A stretch of 64,000 nucleotides of DNA from assembly GCA_035326425.1 (NCBI GenBank), contig DAOLFG010000017.1, forward strand, positions 1-64,000, given 5' to 3'. The position numbers and the translations under genes were made by a program. Each line of letters opens with the position of its first letter. Position 1 is the stretch's first letter. Shown here one piece after another: positions 33,332 to 41,625 of the stretch. The stretch comes from CALKJU01 sp035326425 (GTDB lineage Bacteria; Pseudomonadota; Alphaproteobacteria; Geminicoccales; Geminicoccaceae). Under the pieces are notes generated by a model. It was given only the letters and a program-made list of their open reading frames with translations. It had not been told where the DNA came from and did no database searches.

Positions 33332-34279
33332 ATGTTGCGCATTGTTCTGCTCTCGATGACAGTTCTGGTCGTCGGCTGTACCCAGCCCTCGACCTCGATC
33401 AAGGACACGGTCCGGGTCTGCAACAGTGCCGGCTGCGGCGAGCAAGCGACGGCGACCGAGACCCGCCGGGCGCCGAGCGAGCCCGACGGGCCGCCCGAGG
33501 ATCCCGACGCCTACCGCGGCCAGAATGTCGCCGAGCTGGAGGTGGCAGCCCGGCAGGGCGACCCGGTGGCCAACTACAGGCTCGGGCTCGTCCACGCCTT
33601 CGCCCTGCAGGGCGGCCGCCCCGACCGTGCCCGTGCCGCCGTCTACTTCCGGGCCGGCGCCGAGGCCGGGCATGCCGGATCCCAATATCAGCTCGGCCAG
33701 ATGTATGCGAGCGGCCAAGTGGTTGCCAAGCAGCCCACCGAGGCGCTGCGGCTGTTCACCGCCGCGGCCGAGGCCGGCCATCCCGGGGCCGCCTACAGCC
33801 TCGGCACCATGATGCTGGAGGGAATCGGCACGCCCCGGGACGCCCGCGGCGGCGCGCGCTGGCTCGAGGTCGCCGCCGATGCCGGCGTGCCGGAGGCGCA
33901 GTACAATCTCGGCCTGCTCTACTTCCGGGGCGTCGGGGTCCGCCAGAACGGCTACGACGCCATGACCTGGCTGCGCCGGGCGGCCGAGCACGGCAATGCC
34001 GACGCCCAGACCGCGCTCGGCAAGCTCTACCTCACCGGCTACGACACCGTGGGCCAGGACGTCGCCGAAGCCGACCGATGGCTGTCGGCCGCCGCCTCGC
34101 AGGGCCACCCGGAGGCCGTCAAGTCGCTGGAGGAGGTCAATCGGCTGAAGGCCGAGAATGCCGAGTTCGATCGCTACCTGGCCAGCCGGCGCAACTACTA
34201 CTGGCGCTGGATTTATGTGACACCGTTCGTCACCAGGTTCGGCCTGCCGCTCCACTATCGCCCTTATTGGTGGTATTGA
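33332..34279 (+). CDS. Sel1-repeat (SLR) lipoprotein
   Basis: A 315-residue protein with a lipoprotein signal (VLVVGC, Cys16). From about residue 85 it carries about five Sel1-like repeats (for example YQLGQMYASGQVVAKQPTEA, YSLGTMMLEGIGTPRDARGG, YNLGLLYFRGVGVRQNGYDA), which make helical protein-protein scaffolds. It ends in an aromatic tail (NYYWRWIY ... HYRPYWWY) that is unusual for the family. It should sit in the outer membrane facing the periplasm. It is divergent from the CsgG-like lipoprotein with a shared palindromic promoter region. Confidence 0.85.
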   Translation: MLRIVLLSMTVLVVGCTQPSTSIKDTVRVCNSAGCGEQATATETRRAPSEPDGPPEDPDAYRGQNVAELEVAARQGDPVANYRLGLVHAFALQGGRPDRARAAVYFRAGAEAGHAGSQYQLGQMYASGQVVAKQPTEALRLFTAAAEAGHPGAAYSLGTMMLEGIGTPRDARGGARWLEVAADAGVPEAQYNLGLLYFRGVGVRQNGYDAMTWLRRAAEHGNADAQTALGKLYLTGYDTVGQDVAEADRWLSAAASQGHPEAVKSLEEVNRLKAENAEFDRYLASRRNYYWRWIYVTPFVTRFGLPLHYRPYWWY

Positions 34280-34301
34280 GGCGGGCGGGGCTGCGGCCGG
34301 C

Positions 34302-34982
34302 TCAGCCGCCGGCCGCCGACTTTCCGCCATGCGCCGCCGACCAGGCGAGGGGGTCGGCGAGGAACCGCTCGACCTCGCGCATCACGCCGGGCTCGAAGCT
34401 GCCGCGGGCCTTGGCCTCCGGCAGGACGTCGCGCCAAGTGGCCAGCGCGTGCAGGCTGATGCCGATGTCGCGCAGCGCCGCCTCGGCCTGCGGGAACACG
34501 CCGTAGAAGAACACCACGAAGGCGTGGTCGACCACGGCGCCGGCCTTGCGCAGCGCCTCGACGAAACGGGCCTTGCTGGCGCCGTCGGTGGCGAGATCCT
34601 CGACCAGCAGCACACGATCGCCATCGGCGAAACGGCCCTCGATCTGGGCATTGCGGCCGAAGCCCTTGGGGGCCTTGCGGACATAGAGCATCGGCAGCAT
34701 CAGCCGCTCGCTCAGCCAGGCGGCATAGGGGATGCCGGCGGTCTCGCCGCCCGCCACGGCATCGAAGCACTCGACGCCGGCCTCGGCCTGCAGCTTCTCG
34801 ACCGCCATCGCCATCAGCGCGGCACGGGCGCGCGGGAACGAGATCAGCCGACGGCAGTCGGTGTAGACCGGGCTCGCCCAGCCCGAGGTGAAGATGAACG
34901 GCTTGTCGGTCATGGCGCCGACGGCCCCGGTCTCGAGCAGGATGCGGGCGGCGCGGACGGCGATGCTGTCGGCTGCGGTCAC
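34302..34982 (-). CDS. pyrE: orotate phosphoribosyltransferase
   Basis: A 226-residue cytosolic enzyme that joins orotate and PRPP to orotidine 5'-phosphate in pyrimidine synthesis. The PRPP loop VLLVEDLATDGASKARF is present (family: VxVVxDVxTTGxS, here with Ala-Thr-Asp), with the orotate segment FTSGWASPVYTDCR and basic loop VRKAPKGFGRNAQ. Length is normal. It lies 57 bp downstream of the metal-importer operon on the same strand and might be read from it, though the functions are unrelated. Confidence 0.9.
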   Translation of the reverse strand: MTAADSIAVRAARILLETGAVGAMTDKPFIFTSGWASPVYTDCRRLISFPRARAALMAMAVEKLQAEAGVECFDAVAGGETAGIPYAAWLSERLMLPMLYVRKAPKGFGRNAQIEGRFADGDRVLLVEDLATDGASKARFVEALRKAGAVVDHAFVVFFYGVFPQAEAALRDIGISLHALATWRDVLPEAKARGSFEPGVMREVERFLADPLAWSAAHGGKSAAGG

Positions 34983-35039
34983 GACGATCGGGCTCCGGCA
35001 TATGGCGTGCGGAGAACGAAGGCGGCGAGCGCATGGCTG

Positions 35040-35894
35040 TCAAGGCGGGAGCGCGCCGGGCGTCGTCTCGATCCGTGCGGCTCTTCGTGTCGCGGCGACG
35101 AAAGCGGCGGTGAAGACGGCGGCGAGCAGCAGGACGATCGTCGGCGCCGGCGCGCTGTCGATGAAGAACGACAGGTAGACGCCGAGGAGCGACGCCGTCA
35201 CGGCGATGACGACGGATAGGATCAGCATCGTGCTGAACGTCCGGGTCAGCAGGAATGCGATGGCGCCCGGCGCGATCAACATGGCGATGGCGAGAATGAT
35301 GCCGACCGCCTTGAGGGCGCCGACGATGGTGAGCGAGATCAGGCAGAGCAGGCCATAGTGCAGCAGCCCGACGCGCAGGCCGACGACTCTCGCCTGCACC
35401 GGGTCGAAGGCATGCAGAAGCAGATCCCGCCATTTGATGGCGACAATGCCCGCCGTGATCGCCGCGATGACAGCCGTCTCCGCGATGTCGCGCCATCCCA
35501 CGCCCAGCATGTCGCCGAACAGGATGTGGTCGAGGTGCACGTCGGACCGAATCCCGACGTAGAGCACCAGCCCTGCGCCGAACATGCCGGAGAAGACGAC
35601 GCCCATGACCGTGTCCTGCTTGATCCGGCTGTTGTCCTTGAGGAAGCCTGTGGCGAGCGCGCAGACCATGCCGGCGGCGAATGCGCCCAGCGCCAGCGGC
35701 AGATTGAGGATATAGGCGAGCACCACACCGGGAAACACGGCATGGCTGATCGCATCGCCCATCAGCGACCAGCCCTTGAGCACCAGAAAGCAGGACAGCA
35801 GCGCCGTCGGGATCGCCACCAGAGTCGAGATGACGAGGGCCGTGATCATGAACTCGAACCGGAAAGGGTCGAGCAAGGAGCCGAGCATGCTCAT
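35040..35894 (-). CDS. sitD: Mn/Fe/Zn-type ABC permease (SitD-like)
   Basis: Inner-membrane permease of 284 residues of the ABC-3 metal family, with core LVLKGWSLMGDAISHAVFPG and about eight membrane segments. ATG 35894 overlaps the stop of the preceding permease gene (ATGA). With the other permease it forms the metal channel of the SitABCD-type importer. Confidence 0.87.
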   Translation of the reverse strand: MSMLGSLLDPFRFEFMITALVISTLVAIPTALLSCFLVLKGWSLMGDAISHAVFPGVVLAYILNLPLALGAFAAGMVCALATGFLKDNSRIKQDTVMGVVFSGMFGAGLVLYVGIRSDVHLDHILFGDMLGVGWRDIAETAVIAAITAGIVAIKWRDLLLHAFDPVQARVVGLRVGLLHYGLLCLISLTIVGALKAVGIILAIAMLIAPGAIAFLLTRTFSTMLILSVVIAVTASLLGVYLSFFIDSAPAPTIVLLLAAVFTAAFVAATRRAARIETTPGALPP

Positions 35895-36748
35895 GGGCCG
35901 GCCTCCAGGGCCTGCGCGGCACGGCGACGTGCGGCGAGCATCCCATGCTTGGGGGCGAGGAAGAAGGCGGCCAGGAAGATCAGCGTCTGCAGGACGACGA
36001 TGATGCCGCCCGTGGCACCATCGAGGAAATAGCTCACATAGGCGCCGACGAAGCTGGTCGCGGCGCCGATGGCGACGGCGATCATGAGGAGCCGCGGGAA
36101 GCGGTCGGTCAGCAGATAGGCCGTGGCGCCCGGTGTCACCACCATGCAGATGACCAGAAAGGCGCCCACGGTCTGCAGCGCCGCGACCGTGGATGCCGAG
36201 AGCAGCGTGAAGAACATGATCTTGAGCGCCGTCGGGTTGAGACCGATCGAGCGGGCATGGCTCTCGTCGAAGAAGGTGACCATCAGATCCTTCCATTTGA
36301 CGAGGAGGATCGCCAGCGAGACGAAGCCGATGACGACGAGCTGGAGCGTGTCCTCGGGCGTGATGGCGAGAATGTTGCCGAGCACGATGGTCTGGATGTT
36401 CACCGAGGTCGGCGACAGCGAGACCATGAAGAGGCCGAGGCCGAAGAAGGAGGAGAAGATGAGCCCGATGATGGCGTCCTCCTTCAGCTTGGTGCGCTGG
36501 TTGAGGAAGAGCATGGCGGCGGCGGCGAGCCCGCCGGACAGGAAGGCACCGAGCGAGAACGGCAGGCCCAGCATGTAGGCGCCGGCCACGCCTGGGACGA
36601 TCGCATGTGAAAGGGCATCGCCGATCAGCGACCAGCCCTTGAGCATGAGATAGGCCGAAAGGAAAGCGCAGACGCCGCCCACCAGGGCCGACACCCACAT
36701 CGCGTTGAGCATGTAGCCGTAGCGGAAGGGCTCCAGCACGGAATCCAT
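35891..36748 (-). CDS. sitC: Mn/Fe/Zn-type ABC permease (SitC-like)
   Basis: ABC-3 family permease of 285 residues; the core LMLKGWSLIGDALSHAIVPG is parallel to that of its neighbour, showing that the two are paralogues. Its start shares one base with the ATPase stop (TGATG). Two different permeases in tandem are typical of SitABCD/MntABCD rather than ZnuABC, which has one. Confidence 0.87.
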   Translation of the reverse strand: MDSVLEPFRYGYMLNAMWVSALVGGVCAFLSAYLMLKGWSLIGDALSHAIVPGVAGAYMLGLPFSLGAFLSGGLAAAAMLFLNQRTKLKEDAIIGLIFSSFFGLGLFMVSLSPTSVNIQTIVLGNILAITPEDTLQLVVIGFVSLAILLVKWKDLMVTFFDESHARSIGLNPTALKIMFFTLLSASTVAALQTVGAFLVICMVVTPGATAYLLTDRFPRLLMIAVAIGAATSFVGAYVSYFLDGATGGIIVVLQTLIFLAAFFLAPKHGMLAARRRAAQALEAGP

Positions 36749-37650
36749 CAGACGAGGCTCCGCCGGCCGTTCGACACATGGTGCGCCGGCGACCGGCTGT
36801 CGTAGAGGACCAGCGGCCGCTCGTCGTCGGTGATGACCCCGACGGGCCGCGGCACGCCGGCCCCGGCCTCCTTCAGCACGAGATGCCGCAGAACGCCGCC
36901 GAAGGCCCTCTCGAGGTTCGCCTGCGTGAAGGCCTCGGCCGTCGGGCCGTGGGCCAGGACCGTGCCCTTGAGCAGGACGGCGCGGTCGCAGAACTCAGGC
37001 ACGCTGCCGAGATTGTGGGTCGAGACGAGCATTACCCGGCCTTCGTCGCGCAGCGACCGCAGCAGACCGATGATGGCGTCCTCGGTCTTGACGTCGACGC
37101 CGGTGAACGGCTCGTCGAGCAGGATCACGCGCCCGTCCTGCGCCAGCGCGCGGGCGAGAAAGACGCGCTTCTTCTGGCCGCCGGAAAGCTCACCGATCTG
37201 GCGCTTGCGGAAATCTTCCATCCCGACCCGCGCCAGCGCCGCCGCCACGGCCTCGCGGTCGGCCGCCTTGGGCAGGCGCAACATGCCCATGTGCCCGTAG
37301 CGGCCCATCATGACCACGTCCTCGACGAGGACGGGGAAGTTCCAGTCGACGTCCTCGTTCTGCGGCACGTAGGCGACGAGATTCCTCTTGAGCGCCTGTC
37401 CAGCCGGCTGGCCGAGGATCGAGATCTCCCCCTTCGCCAAGCGCACGAAGCCCATGATGGCCTTGAACAGGGTCGACTTGCCGGAGCCGTTGACGCCGAC
37501 GAGGGCGGTGATCGTGCCGGTCGGGATCCGGAAGCTGGCATCGTACAGCGCCGTATGGCCGTTCCGGTAGGTGACCGTGGCACCCCTGACGGAAAGGCCA
37601 TCCCCCGCATCCGCCGATGCGGGGGTGATCGGTGCGACGACTGCATTCAC
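36748..37650 (-). CDS. sitB: Mn/Fe-type ABC ATPase (SitB-like)
   Basis: ATPase of 300 residues with Walker A GVNGSGKSTL, signature LSGGQKKRVFLARAL and Walker B VILLDEPFTGVD. It starts with GTG 37650 overlapping the binding-protein stop (GTGA). It powers the two following permeases. Confidence 0.88.
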   Translation of the reverse strand: MNAVVAPITPASADAGDGLSVRGATVTYRNGHTALYDASFRIPTGTITALVGVNGSGKSTLFKAIMGFVRLAKGEISILGQPAGQALKRNLVAYVPQNEDVDWNFPVLVEDVVMMGRYGHMGMLRLPKAADREAVAAALARVGMEDFRKRQIGELSGGQKKRVFLARALAQDGRVILLDEPFTGVDVKTEDAIIGLLRSLRDEGRVMLVSTHNLGSVPEFCDRAVLLKGTVLAHGPTAEAFTQANLERAFGGVLRHLVLKEAGAGVPRPVGVITDDERPLVLYDSRSPAHHVSNGRRSLV

Positions 37651-38612
37651 TGAGAAAGCCCTTCGGCCAAACCCTTCACGATCGTGTCGGATGTGACGCG
37701 CAGGAGATCGAGGTAGGTCGGCACCGCGCCGTCGGGCTCGCTGAGCGAATCGACGTAGAGCACGCCGCCATAGTGGGCGCCGGTCTCGCGCGCGACCTGC
37801 CTCGCCGGCTTGTCGGAGACCGTGCTCTCGCTGAAGACCGCGACGATGTGGTGCTCGTTCACCGCATCGATGACCTTGCGCACCTGCTGCGGTGTACCCT
37901 GCTGATCGGCATTGATCGGCCAGAGGTAGAGCTCCTTCAGACCGAAATCGCGGGCGAGATAGCTGAAGGCGCCCTCGCTCGACACCAGCCAGCGCTTGTC
38001 CTCGGGGATCTCGGCCAGCTTCTCGCGAATGGGCGTGATGATCGCCTCGATCTTCTTCTTGTAGGCCTCGGCATTGGCCGTGTAGGTGGCCGCATTGTCC
38101 GGATCGTACTTCGCAAAGGCGTCACGGATGTTGTCGACATAGGTCAGGGCGGCGGTCGGCGACATCCAGGCATGCGGATTGGGCTTGCCGCTGTAGGGCC
38201 CCTCGGAGATGCCTATCGGCTCGACGCCTTCGGAGACAACGGCGCTCGGCACATCGCTCAGGTTCTGGAAGAACCTCTCGAACCAGAGCTCGAGGTTGAG
38301 CCCGTTCCAGAGGATGAGCTGGGCGCCCTGTGCCCGCCGAATGTCGCCGGGCGTCGGCGCGTAGTTGTGGATCTCGGCCCCCGGCTTGGTGATCGACTCC
38401 ACCACGGCGGCTTCCCCCGCCACGTTCTGCGCCATATCGGCGATGACCGTGAAGGTCGTCACGGCCTTGAGCTTGTCCTGCGCCATGGCCGGCGCCGCCG
38501 CAACGGCGAGGGCGAGCATGCCTCCCATCATCGCGGCCAGAACCGGCCGCCTCGTCCGTACCGCACTTCGATCGTGCTCGGAGCCCACAAGTCTCGCCAT
38601 CCATCCCTCCAT
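37647..38612 (-). CDS. sitA: periplasmic Mn/Fe-binding protein (SitA-like)
   Basis: Cluster A-I metal-binding protein of 321 residues. After a long signal (GGMLALAVAAAPAMAQD) come the four metal ligands expected in SitA/MntC: His in GAEIHNYAPTP, His in KPNPHAWMSP, Glu in VSSEGAFSYL and Asp in LYVDSLS. The lack of a His-rich loop speaks against zinc. I chose ATG 38612, which has GGAGGG 8 nt upstream; ATG 38600 is possible, while a frame further upstream would run through the operator. First gene of sitABCD, probably repressed by Mn or Fe through the dyad at 38651-38682. Confidence 0.88.
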   Translation of the reverse strand: MEGWMARLVGSEHDRSAVRTRRPVLAAMMGGMLALAVAAAPAMAQDKLKAVTTFTVIADMAQNVAGEAAVVESITKPGAEIHNYAPTPGDIRRAQGAQLILWNGLNLELWFERFFQNLSDVPSAVVSEGVEPIGISEGPYSGKPNPHAWMSPTAALTYVDNIRDAFAKYDPDNAATYTANAEAYKKKIEAIITPIREKLAEIPEDKRWLVSSEGAFSYLARDFGLKELYLWPINADQQGTPQQVRKVIDAVNEHHIVAVFSESTVSDKPARQVARETGAHYGGVLYVDSLSEPDGAVPTYLDLLRVTSDTIVKGLAEGLSQ

Positions 38613-38650
38613 CGCTCTGTCCCTCCACCGGAGGCTGCTCACAACCTTCT

Positions 38651-38682
38651 GGTCAGGACTAATAAAGTTAGTCTGACCTAAA
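38651..38682 (-). promoter_or_regulatory. DtxR/MntR-like operator upstream of the sit operon
   Basis: Read on the minus strand, TTAGGTCAGACTAACTTTA (38664-38682) differs at few positions from the DtxR/MntR consensus TTAGGTTAGCCTAACCTAA. The same segment is half of a larger inverted repeat: TTAGTCTGACC (38668-38678) against GGTCAGGACTAA (38651-38662) with one bulge. It lies about 40-70 bp upstream of sitA. Confidence 0.6.
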
Positions 38683-38773
38683 TTCAACCTCATGACGCGA
38701 TATTTCATGGTCGCACGCTTGCGCTGCCGGCCGTTCCGGCGGAGGAAGGCCCTGCAGCTTGCGGGAGCGTAGC

Positions 38774-39721
38774 GTGCGAATCTGTGTCTATGGGGCCGGT
38801 TCGGTCGGCGGCTACCTGGCGGCACGGCTGGCCAAGGCCGGCCGCGAGGTCTCTGTCGTGGCCCGCGGTCCGCATCTGGCTGCCATCCGGGTCGGCGGCC
38901 TGACCCTGCAGACGCCGGAGGAGCGCTTCACGGTGCCGGTGGCGGCCAGCGACGATCCGGCCGATCTCGGCCGGCAGGATCTGGTGATCGTCGGCGCCAA
39001 GCACCCCGCCCTACCCGGCATCGCCGAGCGCATCGGTCCGCTGCTCGGCCCCGACACGCCGGTGGTCTTCGCCATGAACGGCGTGCTGTGGTTCACCGCC
39101 GACCTGCCGCGGCTCGATCCCACCGGCTCGATCCGCCGCCATATCGGCATCGAGCGGGCGCTCGGCCTCATCATCGAATCGCCCAACGAGGTGGTCGAGC
39201 CGGGCGTGGTCGAGAACACCGGCAAGCGCAACCGCTTCACGCTGGGCGAGGCCGTGCCCGGCCGCTCGGCGCGCGCCGAGGGCCTGTACCGGGCGCTGAG
39301 CGGTGCGGGGTTCGAGGTCGAGCTGGCCGACGACGTCCGTCGGCCGATGTGGGCCAAGCTGTCACGCAACGTCTCGTCGGCGCCGGTCTGCATCCTCACG
39401 GGCGCCATGAGCAGCCAGCTGGTCGAGGATCCGGCGATGAAGGGGCTGATGCAGGCCCTGACGGTGGAGGTGCTGGCGGTGGCGGCGGCCCTGGGCTTCG
39501 CCGACCTCGGCGTCGACCCCGACGCGTCGAACGCGCGCGGCAACCGCCCGCAGCACAAGCCCTCGATGCTGCAGGATCTCGAGCGCGGCCGGCCGATGGA
39601 GATCGACGCCATGCTGCTGGCGGTGCAGGATCTCGCCCGCCGGTCGAGCGTGCCGACGCCGGTGCTCGACGTGCTGCTGCCGGTGGTGACGATGAAGGCG
39701 AGGCTGGCCGGGCTCTACTGA
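38774..39721 (+). CDS. panE: 2-dehydropantoate 2-reductase family protein
   Basis: A 315-residue NADPH-dependent reductase making pantoate for pantothenate synthesis. The N-terminus is RICVYGAGSVGGYLAARLAK; the catalytic Lys and the following Asn lie in MWAKLSRNVSSAP. I chose GTG 38774, which puts the cofactor motif at the start and has GGGAG 6 nt upstream; a TTG at 38759 would add five residues. It is divergent from sitA and convergent with the third importer. The family also holds paralogues with other substrates, so PanE activity is likely but not certain. Confidence 0.8.
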   Translation: MRICVYGAGSVGGYLAARLAKAGREVSVVARGPHLAAIRVGGLTLQTPEERFTVPVAASDDPADLGRQDLVIVGAKHPALPGIAERIGPLLGPDTPVVFAMNGVLWFTADLPRLDPTGSIRRHIGIERALGLIIESPNEVVEPGVVENTGKRNRFTLGEAVPGRSARAEGLYRALSGAGFEVELADDVRRPMWAKLSRNVSSAPVCILTGAMSSQLVEDPAMKGLMQALTVEVLAVAAALGFADLGVDPDASNARGNRPQHKPSMLQDLERGRPMEIDAMLLAVQDLARRSSVPTPVLDVLLPVVTMKARLAGLY

Positions 39722-39733
39722 GCCCGGAGCCTC

Positions 39734-40630
39734 CTACTCCTTCACGGCGCCGGTCAGGCTCGACACGTAGTACTCGACGAAGAACGAGTAGAAGATCGCC
39801 ACCGGCACCGAGCCCAGCAGGGCGCCCGCCATCAGCGAGCCCCAGTGGTAGACGTCACCCTCGACGAGCTGGGTCAGCACCGCCACCGGCACGGTCTTCT
39901 TCTCGGCCGACTGGATGAACGCCAGGGCGTAGATGAACTCGTTCCAGGACAGCGTGAACGCGAAGATGCCGGCCGAGATCAGACCCGGCACCGCCAGCGG
40001 CAGGGTGATGCGCCAGAGGATCTGCAGCCGCGTGGCGCCGTCGATCAGCGCGCACTCCTCGAGCTCGTAGGGGATCGACTTGAAGTAGCCGATCAGCAGC
40101 CAGGTGCAGAACGGGATCAGGAAGGTGGGATAGGTCAGGATCAGCGCCAGCGGGCTGTCGAACAGGCCGAAGCGGAAGACCATGGTCGCCAGCGGGATGA
40201 ACAGGATCGAGGGCGGCACGAGGTAGGCCAGGTAGATGGCGAGGCCGACATAGGGTGCGCCGCGGAACTTCAGCCGCTGAATGGCATAGGCCGCCAGCAC
40301 GCTCGAGAAGATCGAGACGACGGTGGCGACGACCGCCACCATCATCGTCGTCCACAGCCATTGCGGATAGTTGGTCTCGAACAGCAGCTTGTTGATGTTG
40401 GCGAGCGTCGGCGAGCTGACCCAGAACGGGTTGTGCTGCTTGTAGTTGTACAGCTCCTCGTTCGATTTGAAGGCGGTGATCGTCATCCAGTAGAACGGGA
40501 ACAACAGCACCACCAGGAACGAGATCAGCGGCAGGTACAGCGTGAGGATGCGCCGCGGCAGCGAATCCCACGAGATGACACCGGTGCGCTCGGGTGTGGT
40601 GGCCGGCGCTGCGGCAGCGGCGTCAGTCAT
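39734..40630 (-). CDS. sugar-type ABC transporter permease (third importer, MalG-like)
   Basis: Inner-membrane permease of 298 residues with an EAA loop EECALIDGATRLQILWRITL and first segment LYLPLISFLVVLLFPFYWMT. It overlaps the upstream permease gene by 8 bp and ends 12 nt from the convergent panE. No ATPase accompanies this importer. Confidence 0.9.
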   Translation of the reverse strand: MTDAAAAAPATTPERTGVISWDSLPRRILTLYLPLISFLVVLLFPFYWMTITAFKSNEELYNYKQHNPFWVSSPTLANINKLLFETNYPQWLWTTMMVAVVATVVSIFSSVLAAYAIQRLKFRGAPYVGLAIYLAYLVPPSILFIPLATMVFRFGLFDSPLALILTYPTFLIPFCTWLLIGYFKSIPYELEECALIDGATRLQILWRITLPLAVPGLISAGIFAFTLSWNEFIYALAFIQSAEKKTVPVAVLTQLVEGDVYHWGSLMAGALLGSVPVAIFYSFFVEYYVSSLTGAVKE

Positions 40631-41576
40631 CGCCTTCTCCTTGCTGCCACTTGCGGCGCGCCAGGGCGAAATAGCTGAACAGGGTGGCGAAGATCAGGAA
40701 CGGGATCATCGCCACGGCGATGGCCGAGCCCTCGCCCAGCTGCCCGCCCGGGATGGCGCGCTGGAAGGCCAGCGTGGCCATCAGATGGGTGGCGTTGACC
40801 GGGCCGCCGCGCGTGATGGCGTAGACCAGCTGGAAATCGGTGAAGGTGAACAGCACCGAGAAGGTCAGCACCACCGCCAGGATCGGCATCAGCATCGGCA
40901 CGGTGACGTGGCGGAAGCGCTGCCAGGCGGTGGCGCCGTCCAGCATCGCCGCCTCGTAGAGCGAGGGCGAGATGGTCTGCAGGCCGGCCAGCAGGCAGAT
41001 CGCCACGAACGGGATGCCGCGCCAGATGTTGGCGGCGATCAGCGAGAAGCGGGCGTTCCAGGGCTGGCCCAGGAAGTCGATGTAGGTGTCGCGCCAGCCC
41101 AGGACATCGACCAGCACGTAGGAGATGATCGAGAACTGCGGGTCGTAGATCCACCAGAAGGCGATGGCCGACAGCACCGTCGGCACGATCCAGGGGATCA
41201 GCACGATGGCGCGCAGCAGCGACTTGAACGGCAGGTGGTGGTTGAGCAGCAGCGCCAGCCACAGGCCCAGCGCGAACTTCCCGACCGTCGCGACGCTGGT
41301 GTAGAGCAGCGTGTTGCCGACCGACATCAGGAAGATGCGGTCCTGGAACAGCGAGATGTAGTTCTCGAGGCCGATGAACTCGCCGGGCCGGCCGATCCGG
41401 GTATCGGTAAAGGCGAGCCAGACGCCCAGTCCCAGCGGATAGCTGAGGAAGACGATCAGCAGGCCTGCCGCCGGCAGCATGCAGAGGAAGATGAGAAACA
41501 CCTTGTTGTCGAACAGACGAGCGAGCGCTCCCGGTTCCCGCCGGGCCACCGCGAGGCCTCTTGCCGTTGCTGCCAT
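40623..41576 (-). CDS. sugar-type ABC transporter permease (third importer, MalF-like)
   Basis: Inner-membrane permease of 317 residues; first segment VFLIFLCMLPAAGLLIVFL and EAA loop EAAMLDGATAWQRFRHVTVP. It begins 49 nt after the binding-protein stop, and a strong hairpin fills that gap. Partner of the following permease. Confidence 0.9.
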   Translation of the reverse strand: MAATARGLAVARREPGALARLFDNKVFLIFLCMLPAAGLLIVFLSYPLGLGVWLAFTDTRIGRPGEFIGLENYISLFQDRIFLMSVGNTLLYTSVATVGKFALGLWLALLLNHHLPFKSLLRAIVLIPWIVPTVLSAIAFWWIYDPQFSIISYVLVDVLGWRDTYIDFLGQPWNARFSLIAANIWRGIPFVAICLLAGLQTISPSLYEAAMLDGATAWQRFRHVTVPMLMPILAVVLTFSVLFTFTDFQLVYAITRGGPVNATHLMATLAFQRAIPGGQLGEGSAIAVAMIPFLIFATLFSYFALARRKWQQGEGDD

Positions 41577-41589
41577 GGCGTCCCCCCCG

Positions 41590-41617
41590 TGGAGGCGGCG
41601 CGGTGGCGCCGCCTCCA
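41590..41617 (-). repeat. intercistronic hairpin between binding protein and permease genes
   Basis: TGGAGGCGGCGC, a 4-nt loop and GCGCCGCCTCCA form a perfect 12-bp stem starting 8 nt after the binding-protein stop codon. There is no T-run. It resembles in place and form the hairpin between livK and livH. Confidence 0.72.
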
Positions 41618-41625
41618 GCGTCGAC

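Noticed and set aside
34302..34982. pyrE as a functional part of the metal-importer operon
   Set aside because: The 57-bp gap and same strand allow read-through, but the function is unrelated and I see no other sign of linkage.
37647..38612. Zinc (ZnuA-type) specificity of the metal importer
   Set aside because: No His-rich loop in the binding protein, Glu/Asp ligands of the SitA/MntC kind, and two permeases in tandem.
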